Positions 1 to 7,178 of a stretch of 64,000 nt of DNA are shown here, piece after piece. Origin of the DNA: Planctomycetota bacterium (GTDB taxonomy: Bacteria > Planctomycetota > UBA1135 > UBA2386). The notes below the pieces were generated by a model. It did no database searches, had not been told where the DNA came from, and was given only the letters and a program-made list of their open reading frames with translations. A program made the position numbers and the translations under genes. Location of the stretch: NCBI GenBank assembly GCA_014192625.1, contig BJHM01000019.1:1-64000 (forward strand), written 5' to 3'. Within the stretch, counting starts at the first letter, position 1; each line of letters opens with the position of its first letter.

Positions 1-146
1 GCGGGGCTGGGCCACTGCGCGGGCACTGCGGGGCTGGCACTGCGCGGCGGGGGCACTGCGGGGCTGGGCCACTGCGGGGCTGGGCCACTGCGGGGCTGGG
101 CCACTGCGGGGCTGGGCCACTGCGGGGCGGGCACTGCGGGGCTGGG
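1..146. repeat. GC-rich 16-bp tandem repeat array (two octamers)
   Basis: The window opens inside a tandem array of two alternating octamers, GCGGGGCT and GGGCCACT, giving a 16-bp unit. Positions 57 to 125 are nearly perfect; positions 1 to 56 are degenerate, with shortened units. The left end is cut by the window edge, so the full length is unknown. The complement carries the octamer CCGCAGTG, which also builds the array near 30.8 kb. It lies downstream of the AT-hook gene and has no coding potential that I trust. Confidence 0.9.
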
Positions 147-321
147 GTTCTAGCCCTACTTGATCGGCAACCGAGTGGCGCGACCGCGACGAGAACTGCA
201 GGTGACAGGACTGTTTCCTGTTAGCTGAGGCAAATCCTTGGACGCGCCTCAGCTAGCACGACGCCAATGTGGCGATTTTCGGACTGTGCGCAGGCAGTCT
301 CACTGCCTGCGCTACTAACTC

Positions 322-861
322 TCAGCCGCCGAGTGCGTCCGAGATCATCGAGTGCAGGCGCTCAAGCGTCCCACGCAAACGAACTCGCTCTTGCTCATTG
401 TGCTTGACGACCGCGAGGACGCCTTCGAGTCCGCCAGCGAAGTTACCAGACAAGTTAGCTGCAGCTGCGACCTTTGGCGGGCGACCTGGGCCGCGCTTGC
501 CTGTGACAGTGGGCGCCGTGACAGGGGCCTTCGCGACCTTGGCTGCCTTCTGGGTCTTTTGAGCCTTGGGCGCTTTGACCGCTGATGCTGCTGCTACCTT
601 GGCTGCGGCTTTGGCTGCGGCTTTGGCTGCGGCCTTTAGTGCTGGTGCTTTCTTCGCCATCGCGAAACGACCTTCACCACGCGGCGACACTTTGACTAGG
701 CCGAGGAGTGCCTTGGCGCGGCCATACATTACCGGGAAAATGGTGAATCCCTTCTTCTCGGCCTTGTCCTTGACATCGGCATAAGAAGATTCAGGATTCG
801 CCGTCAGCGTTGCAACAATCAAAGCAAGTGCTTCGGGACCAGGCTTATTAGTGCTTACCAT
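322..861 (-). CDS. Histone H1-like AT-hook protein
   Basis: A 179-residue basic, Ala/Lys/Pro-rich protein. Residues 10-60 form a compact region that could be a small winged-helix-like domain. Residues 68-120 are a low-complexity KAAAK-type tail resembling histone H1 tails, encoded by 12-bp tandem repeats at 601-636. Residues 121-130 contain a textbook AT-hook (KRGPGRPPK), which binds the minor groove of AT-rich DNA. Residues 140-175 are a charged, probably coiled-coil helix. ATG start at 861. The likely role is as a nucleoid-associated or regulatory DNA-binding protein; no target can be deduced. The gene stands alone, with a repeat array on its 3' side and a GT run upstream. Confidence 0.75.
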   Translation of the reverse strand: MVSTNKPGPEALALIVATLTANPESSYADVKDKAEKKGFTIFPVMYGRAKALLGLVKVSPRGEGRFAMAKKAPALKAAAKAAAKAAAKVAAASAVKAPKAQKTQKAAKVAKAPVTAPTVTGKRGPGRPPKVAAAANLSGNFAGGLEGVLAVVKHNEQERVRLRGTLERLHSMISDALGG

Positions 862-882
862 ATCTAGTGAACCAATTCGATC

Positions 883-908
883 TGTGTGTGTTTGTGTGTG
901 TGTGTGTA
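883..908. repeat. GT dinucleotide run
   Basis: A (TG)n microsatellite with a single TTT interruption lies 22 bp upstream of the AT-hook gene start. Runs of this kind can form Z-DNA or change length by slippage, so it could affect expression of that gene. That is inference from position only. Confidence 0.8.
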
Positions 909-2034
909 TTGGCAGGTCAGTCTAGCAACCTGCCAGAGATGGAAGATTAGCAACAATGTCAGCCTTTGTCGAATACGATTAGCAAACCGTTATTGCTATT
1001 TCTTCGCGTCGGCCACAAGCAGCAACCAGATCCCGGCCCCAAAAACCCTCGGACGGTGATCGCCGCCAAGTAATCCTCTGCTCCGCCAGGCCTTGCTGCT
1101 TAGCAGGGATTTGGCCAATCCCAAGTGGCACCGCACTTATTTGGATGCAGTCATTCAACACAATTTCAAGAAAGCCCGAGGACACACTGCGGCACGGCCA
1201 ATCTAAGCCGCCATTCACTGCCTTGCCTGATCGCCCTAAATACTTTATCTCTAACGCTTACCAGAATGCCTATCAGGCGCGCCGTCGCCCGCAAACACCA
1301 AGGAACGCCGAAAAAAATAACTCCTCAAAACGGCGGTTTCGGATGTGACTGAGCACTTTTGCAGGAAAACTAACAGCAGTGATAACGGCAGTGATCTCGC
1401 CGCTTTTGCACAGCTTTTTCACCGTATTACCAACCTGCCCGCGCACCGTTAGCCCCCTTTTTTCGCCAGCTAAAGGCTTTGTTTTACAGCATCACCGTCG
1501 CAGCCAAAATAGTTGCCGTTCGCAAATAATTTTTCGCACCGAAAGCCGGTGGCTTCAATGTGGCGGCAGGCAAACAACAGGCGCAAGCAAGGGTGTGGGC
1601 GGTTTCAAGCGCAGGGTCAGCAGCGCAATTGCCAACGACTCCCAGCTACACCGACTACGGTGGCGCGTCATTAGCGGTGGGCCGATACCGGCGGGCAGAT
1701 CATCGCCTTACAAACACCTAACACAAAGAACCTGGGGTTTGCACTCCCCCAGAAAAGGCTCGCTCTTCTACGACTCGCGCGGCCACGCGCACGACCGCCG
1801 CCGCTCCTTCGCACGTAGCCTTTGACCTTTCACAAATGTGGCTATGCGGAAATACCGGCAGCGCCACTTCGCGCGCCTGCATTTTTGCTCAACAGGTGGC
1901 AGTGCTGCGACTATCGCCCCGTGCAAACCACGTGCGCAAACGACCTGCGCAAAACGCCTCGCACCTTCGCATATTTTACCACTGCCAACCAAAACTATCG
2001 GTATGCCGTGGTCGGCGCCAAAACCGCCATCACG
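909..2034. other. Gene-free intergenic stretch (about 1.1 kb)
   Basis: No convincing protein-coding or RNA gene is visible. Open frames here, such as 1379-1825 plus and 1768-1992 minus, have low-complexity, Arg/Ser/His-rich translations without domains and overlap one another. The stretch must hold any promoter for the AT-hook gene on the minus strand. No clear hairpin, tRNA or riboswitch was recognised. Confidence 0.5.
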
Positions 2035-3501
2035 TCACTGCGGGATGGCGTTTAGCGTGTAGTAAGCAGTCGGGTGCCAAAGTGCCCGGCCTTGGTCATT
2101 GCGCAATCCCTCGCCAGCGATCTGGTGCACCCGGGTAGCGAAGAGGCCCTCAATCACCAGGTCGATCGATAGGCGGTCTGTCGCGAGCACAGCACTCGTC
2201 ACCTTGAGCGTCTGCTTGTCCCGTGGCGCGCAGCCATATTCTTCGTGCAGGTCATAGGTCCAACTTTGCACCTCGAACGAGGCCGCCACGGCGCTCGCAA
2301 TCGCTACCGGCTTTGTGAACTTCACCCGGAAGCCATTTGGCAGAGCGCTTACCTCGAGCAGGTCAAACGGCTCGACACCACGCCACATCAGTCGCTGCAG
2401 GCCGTGTTCTTGCTGGCCTAGCGAGCCCCAGCCGCGATTTGTCAGGCCACACCAAAGCGAGTTGTCGGTGCCCCACTCGACGCGCGTGATGCCGCATTTG
2501 AGGCCGCGCATAAACGGATAACACGCGCCCTGCCAACGCCCATCGACCTTCTCCAGGGTCATGCGGAACACCTCTGCAGACCATTGGTCGCCACAGAACA
2601 CTTGCCCCTTATAAGGTCCAAAGCCGCCCTTGGTATCCCACACGAAGTTGCCCGGCGAGCGGCCAATAATGTCATACGGCAGCCACACCGCGGGCAGCTT
2701 GTAGTTGCGCAGCGTTCGCACGGCTTCGTCCATCCGCATCCCGCTCTTCACTTCGCCCGGATACGCCACCTTGCTAGCCGGCAATTTACACGAATCCGCG
2801 CCCCACGGATGGCCGTGAAAGTCGCCTTCGTTTAGCGGTGCGAACTTACTGGTTGCGCACCACTCGCCTTGATTGTCGGTGTAAAACACCTCGCCCCATG
2901 GCGAAGTGCCGACGCCGCATGGCGAGCGCAGGCCAGCGCATACCGGGGTCCATGCGCCAGTTACTGGGTCTATCCGAATCGCCCAGCCACGGTAATCCGC
3001 GCGACCAAATGGCTCGTCGCCAAAGGGCTTGTTGAGCGTCAGCCACATGCCGTCCGGCGCCAGTGCTGGACCAAAGCAATACTCGTGGTAGTTGCCCGAA
3101 ATCGGCCAACCAGAACTGACCGTGACCAGCTCGTCCATCCGCCCATCGCCATCGCGATCGCGCAGCTTGGACAGCTCGCCACGCTGACTGCACCAAAGCC
3201 AGCCGTTGTGATCGACGAGGCCGAGCGGCTCCTGCAGACCTTCCGCCCACTTAGTGCACTTCGGGGCAGCCCCGTAAGCACCCTGCAGTCGCCAGATCTC
3301 ACCGCGCCGCGTGCTGACGAACAGCTCATCGGCGCGGCAGGCAATGCCGCCAACCTCAAGCACCACATCCTTTGGCAGGGCCACTTCTATGAGTTGGACA
3401 AACTCCGAATCGGCTGGCACCTGCAGGGGCTTTTGCGGGGCATCCGGCGCGGGTTCCTGTGGCAGTAACAATGCAGACAGACAAAAGAATGCAATCACCA
3501 T
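2035..3501 (-). CDS. Exported beta-propeller dehydrogenase-like protein (PVC type)
   Basis: A 488-residue protein with a short N-terminal signal (hydrophobic residues 2-13). The body reads as a beta-propeller of the glucose/sorbosone or membrane-bound dehydrogenase type found in planctomycetes: repeated blades with Trp/Gly-rich strands, a calcium-loop-like DRDGDGRMD near residue 113, and the family-like stretches around GLRSPCGVG and GEVFYTDNQGEW. The C-terminal 100 residues look like a separate beta domain. It probably oxidises a sugar or alcohol outside the cytoplasm and passes electrons to a c-type cytochrome. Its ATG overlaps the end of the upstream cytochrome gene by 7 bp, so the two are probably co-translated partners. 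Substrate unknown. Confidence 0.7.
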   Translation of the reverse strand: MVIAFFCLSALLLPQEPAPDAPQKPLQVPADSEFVQLIEVALPKDVVLEVGGIACRADELFVSTRRGEIWRLQGAYGAAPKCTKWAEGLQEPLGLVDHNGWLWCSQRGELSKLRDRDGDGRMDELVTVSSGWPISGNYHEYCFGPALAPDGMWLTLNKPFGDEPFGRADYRGWAIRIDPVTGAWTPVCAGLRSPCGVGTSPWGEVFYTDNQGEWCATSKFAPLNEGDFHGHPWGADSCKLPASKVAYPGEVKSGMRMDEAVRTLRNYKLPAVWLPYDIIGRSPGNFVWDTKGGFGPYKGQVFCGDQWSAEVFRMTLEKVDGRWQGACYPFMRGLKCGITRVEWGTDNSLWCGLTNRGWGSLGQQEHGLQRLMWRGVEPFDLLEVSALPNGFRVKFTKPVAIASAVAASFEVQSWTYDLHEEYGCAPRDKQTLKVTSAVLATDRLSIDLVIEGLFATRVHQIAGEGLRNDQGRALWHPTAYYTLNAIPQ

Positions 3502-5927
3502 TGGTATACGACCTCTACGCGGCCACCGGCCGGAATCACCACTTCACCGACTGCCTTACCTGAAACGAACGCCTTCACGGCATCGCCCGTGGGCAGCACT
3601 AACCGCACAGCAGCATCTCGTGCCGCAATCATACGCACGAGGTTTGTGCCACCTGACCGCAACAGCGGGTGCGCGGCATCGTCGACGGTGGCGGCGCCGA
3701 CACGCCAATGAAACACCGGCAGGCCATCCGCTGCGACCTCCCAGCCGATGAGCTGCGCTTTTGCGGCAGCATCCGCCACGTTGGTAAACACGCAGTTCTT
3801 GTCGAGCGTGACCCAGTCGGTGCCGAGCGGCGTTAGCAGGCGGCCCGCGCGACCGCTCCACGTGCCATCCGCATCGAGGAAGTCGCCGCGCCACAACCAA
3901 GCGAGCTGGCCAGTGTTCAGGTCATACGCATAGTGCGTGCGTTCCTTGGTGCCGATTGCAAGGCAGCGCGCTGATAGCCCTGCTAAAAACGCGCCGTGCA
4001 AACGGGGTGCGCCGATTGGATCGAGCACCAGCTCGCGGCCGCCGTTGCTGTAGCCGATCGGCACTGGGGCGGCGCTGCCCATCGACAGCCAACTTCGCAG
4101 CGCGTCCACCTGCAACAGGTCGGCGGCATCGCCCTTTTGCCATAAGGTCGGCATACGAGTGAGCGGCCGCCCCTTGGTCGGTGCAAGCAGCCACTCGCGA
4201 AACCAGCCGGGCCGTAGGCGCGCAAACTGCTGCGCCATATCCATGCCTTGCGGACCAATCGCGCGGCGGCCGCCAAAGGAATGGCAGGTCGCGCAATTGA
4301 AGGCACCGGTGCCGGCAAGGCGCGCACCTTCGGTCACTGCCGCCTCGGAAAACGCCGGCTCTTGCTCGTCGCCTTGCACCGCATCGAGGGTCGTAAACAG
4401 CGCCGCATATTGCTGCGCCGTTTCGTCCTTCAGCTTGAGCATTCGCGCGAGGACATACGGCCGCGCCTTGCGGCCTTCGCGCAGCACGCTGAAGAGCCAA
4501 CCTGGCTGCAAGCGGTGCCCCACCTGCGATAGATCGGGCGGCACACGGCCTTCGTCACCGATGTCTTCAACCTCGGCGAGCACGCTTCTCGCGGCCTGAC
4601 TCATGCCGCCTTGACCATCGCGCGAATGGCATGCAACACAGCCGTCGCGCTGCATACTAAATGACAAATCCGACCGCGCATCGCGCGGCCACTGCAGTGC
4701 CGCGCGCGCCGCCGCGTAGATGCCTTCTTTCGCAAAGCCCGCAGTGCACGCTGCGTCTTTGAGCGCGGCCCACGGCGTTGCCGTCGCTCGCTTGTCGGCA
4801 ACGCCATGACAAGCTCCACAACGCTGCGCCACAAACAACGTCTGGCCACGCGCCACGGCTGCCGGCTCGGGCATTGTCGCCATCGCCACTGGCACCATTG
4901 CGGACACCTTCGCCGACAGCGAAGTGGGCGCTATTGGCTGCAGCTCAAAGTCAGGACCTCGCCACTTCACCTCGAGCCGCTGACCACCGCCGGCCTCGGC
5001 AAACACAATCCGAATCGGGTGCGAGCCAATCAACAGGTTGAGCTTGTTTTTTCGCTGGCGGAACGGCGCGATTGCGGCGTTATCGACCACGAGCTTGCCA
5101 TCGAGGAACAGCCAGGCCGCATCGTCCGCGCCAACCTCGAACATGTAATCACCAGTCACCGGCACCGCGAGTTCCCCCAAAAACTGCAGCACAAAGTTGT
5201 CCTCGCGCGAGTGCGGCGACTCATCGATGACGCTGACCACCTTGCGCAACTTCGGCGTGAGTCCATCGAGCACGGGAAGCTTGGCATCTTTGACAGGCAG
5301 TTCAAAGGACTCGACCAATAGCCCCGGCTGCGCCGCCGAGTGATCCGCATCCACCTGCTGGTCCCGCAGGAGCCAAGTAGCAATGGCACTGGCGTCGTTC
5401 CCTTCGATGCCAAAGTCATGCGCGTCGAGATCCGCACGCGCGCCCAACGGCTTAGTCAAAAACGCAACGACGTTCGCAAAATCAGTTCGCTCCGCAAGGC
5501 CGTTGATGCCGCTCTCGGCATGGCAGGCTCGGCAGCCAAACTGCAGAAACCGCTCGCGCCCCATCTCCACCCCGCCGGGGACCACGTTGGCACTCTGCAA
5601 TTCGACGCGGCCGCCACTTTGCGATTGCAGATACGCAGCCAGGTCATCCGCGGCAGCCTTGCCGCCGCTGTAGTGACCGAGCAGAAACTGCGCGAGCGAC
5701 GGCCCTGCACGCCGCGCACCGACGCTGGTAAGGCTTGGCGCTGGCAGCGGTGCCAGGCGACCCGCAAGCTCAGCGGGCAGCGCATGGCAGTTGCCGCAAC
5801 GGCCACGTGCGATCGCCAGCTCAGCGCCAGCGTGGCGAGCAATCACAGCAGAATCAGACGGTCGCGGGACCGACCCACCACAGGCGGCAAGCACCATGGG
5901 GATCGCTATAGATATTCGACGGAACAC
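3495..5927 (-). CDS. Penta-CxxCH cytochrome c lipoprotein with PA14 domain
   Basis: About 810 residues from a GTG start at 5927, chosen because it gives a short lipoprotein signal (FRRISIAIPMVLAAC) with the lipid-bearing Cys near residue 16; a TTG at 5951 is the alternative. Five covalent heme sites are visible: CGNCH (about 44), CRACH (132), CGACH (370), CVACH (430) and CATCH (545). Between the second and third is a PA14-like carbohydrate-binding beta domain (about 200-335). The last 200 residues are a beta-rich domain with no heme. It likely carries electrons from the overlapping propeller dehydrogenase while binding its glycan substrate. The ordering of cytochrome, PA14 and cytochrome domains fits exported planctomycete redox proteins. 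Confidence 0.78.
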   Translation of the reverse strand: MFRRISIAIPMVLAACGGSVPRPSDSAVIARHAGAELAIARGRCGNCHALPAELAGRLAPLPAPSLTSVGARRAGPSLAQFLLGHYSGGKAAADDLAAYLQSQSGGRVELQSANVVPGGVEMGRERFLQFGCRACHAESGINGLAERTDFANVVAFLTKPLGARADLDAHDFGIEGNDASAIATWLLRDQQVDADHSAAQPGLLVESFELPVKDAKLPVLDGLTPKLRKVVSVIDESPHSREDNFVLQFLGELAVPVTGDYMFEVGADDAAWLFLDGKLVVDNAAIAPFRQRKNKLNLLIGSHPIRIVFAEAGGGQRLEVKWRGPDFELQPIAPTSLSAKVSAMVPVAMATMPEPAAVARGQTLFVAQRCGACHGVADKRATATPWAALKDAACTAGFAKEGIYAAARAALQWPRDARSDLSFSMQRDGCVACHSRDGQGGMSQAARSVLAEVEDIGDEGRVPPDLSQVGHRLQPGWLFSVLREGRKARPYVLARMLKLKDETAQQYAALFTTLDAVQGDEQEPAFSEAAVTEGARLAGTGAFNCATCHSFGGRRAIGPQGMDMAQQFARLRPGWFREWLLAPTKGRPLTRMPTLWQKGDAADLLQVDALRSWLSMGSAAPVPIGYSNGGRELVLDPIGAPRLHGAFLAGLSARCLAIGTKERTHYAYDLNTGQLAWLWRGDFLDADGTWSGRAGRLLTPLGTDWVTLDKNCVFTNVADAAAKAQLIGWEVAADGLPVFHWRVGAATVDDAAHPLLRSGGTNLVRMIAARDAAVRLVLPTGDAVKAFVSGKAVGEVVIPAGGRVEVVYQW

Positions 5928-6017
5928 CAATAAAGCGTGCCACGACTGCAACCAAGTTCAAGCCGGATACATAATGAATGTGTTTCGCGCTTGCCCCATG
6001 CGCGGTGCACTCCCAGC

Positions 6018-7172
6018 ATGGCATCGCTCATGTCCGGCCCTGCACCACTCGCCCTCTTCGCCGCCTGCCTACCAGGACTCGAACCACTGCTCGCCGAAGA
6101 ACTGCGCCTGCTCGGCACCACACCAAGGCCACTGGGTGGCGGCGTTGCGTTTGCCGGCGATCGGCCACTGCTGCTGCGCGCCCACCTGCACCTTGGGACC
6201 GCCAGCCATGTATTACTGCGCTGCACCGCGTTCCCCTGCCGCGCGCTGGGCGAATTGCAACGTAAGACCGCGCTGCTGCCGTGGCACGAGTGGCTGCTGC
6301 CGCGCACGCCTTACACGGTGCGCGCCACGTCGCGGCAATCGCGCTGCTATCACACGGGCGCCATCGAAGAACGCGTCCGCAACGGGATCGCCAAAGCGCT
6401 CGGCGTGGCCGTTACAGACGAGCCTGCCGAGGGCGTTCTGGCCGTGCAGATTGCCGCGCGCTTCGTGCAGGATCAACTGACGCTGTCGCTCGACACCTCA
6501 ATGACGCCGTTACACCGTCGCGGTTACCGACTTGACTCCCGCAAAGCGCCGCTGCGCGAGGACCTCGCACACGCGTTGCTGCTCGCCGCCGGCTATGCGC
6601 CGGGAATGCCGCTGCTTGACCCGTTCTGCGGTGCTGGCACGATTGCAATCGAAGGCGCGGCAATCGCGGCAGGACTACCGGCGGGCCGCTTGCGGCCAAC
6701 ACCGCTAACGGGCACGCCGTGGTTCGATGAAAGCGCGTGGCAAGAACTGCTCAATGCGCTGCCAGCAGCACCGCTTGGCCTGCTTCCGGATGCCAGTATC
6801 GCAGCCTCCGATCGCGATGCCGGCGCAATCACTGCAACAAACGCCAATGCTGAACGCGCTGGCCTAGCAAAGGCAATCACGGCCTCTTGCGATGCACTCA
6901 CCAACCAACCGTGGTTCAACACGGCTGGCGCAGCGCCCGCACGCGGCCTCGTCGCCACGAACCCTCCATTCGGCATCCGTGTAAGCGGCGGCGACCTCGG
7001 CAACCTCTACCAAACCCTTGGCCACCGAGTCCGCACTCTCGGGCCGGGCTGGCGACTCGCAATCTTGGCGCACGATCCGCGCTTGGCGCGCCGCACCGGC
7101 ATTCCATTGCGCCAATTGTTTGCTACTAACCACGGCGGCGTGAAGGTCACAGCCCTAATCAGCGAAGGCTGA
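6018..7172 (+). CDS. RlmL/Trm14-type RNA guanine-N2 methyltransferase
   Basis: A 384-residue protein; ATG at 6018 or at 6030 are equally plausible starts and neither has a clear Shine-Dalgarno. The N-terminal 150 residues fit the ferredoxin-like plus THUMP RNA-binding module. The C-terminal half is a Rossmann methyltransferase of the UPF0020 family: SAM motif I reads DPFCGAGTIAIEGA, and the catalytic motif IV is NPPFG, typical of N2-methylation of guanine in 23S rRNA (RlmL, m2G2445) or tRNA (Trm14). It lacks the second RlmK domain of the long E. coli enzyme. Transcribed divergently from the cytochrome gene with about 90 bp between starts. Cytoplasmic housekeeping function; exact target base unproved. 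Confidence 0.82.
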   Translation: MASLMSGPAPLALFAACLPGLEPLLAEELRLLGTTPRPLGGGVAFAGDRPLLLRAHLHLGTASHVLLRCTAFPCRALGELQRKTALLPWHEWLLPRTPYTVRATSRQSRCYHTGAIEERVRNGIAKALGVAVTDEPAEGVLAVQIAARFVQDQLTLSLDTSMTPLHRRGYRLDSRKAPLREDLAHALLLAAGYAPGMPLLDPFCGAGTIAIEGAAIAAGLPAGRLRPTPLTGTPWFDESAWQELLNALPAAPLGLLPDASIAASDRDAGAITATNANAERAGLAKAITASCDALTNQPWFNTAGAAPARGLVATNPPFGIRVSGGDLGNLYQTLGHRVRTLGPGWRLAILAHDPRLARRTGIPLRQLFATNHGGVKVTALISEG

Positions 7173-7178
7173 CCGCTG

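Noticed and set aside
269..585. Two plus-strand frames overlapping the AT-hook gene
   Set aside because: Antisense to a minus-strand frame with a clear AT-hook and lysine-rich tail.
1379..1825. A 148-codon open frame upstream of the propeller dehydrogenase
   Set aside because: Translation is Arg/Ser-rich without domain or signal features, overlaps other frames, and shows no ribosome binding site.
6067..6090. tRNA T-arm-like sequence on the minus strand (complement reads GGTTCGAGTCC)
   Set aside because: Lies inside the rlmL-type coding frame at conserved residues and has no acceptor or anticodon stem.
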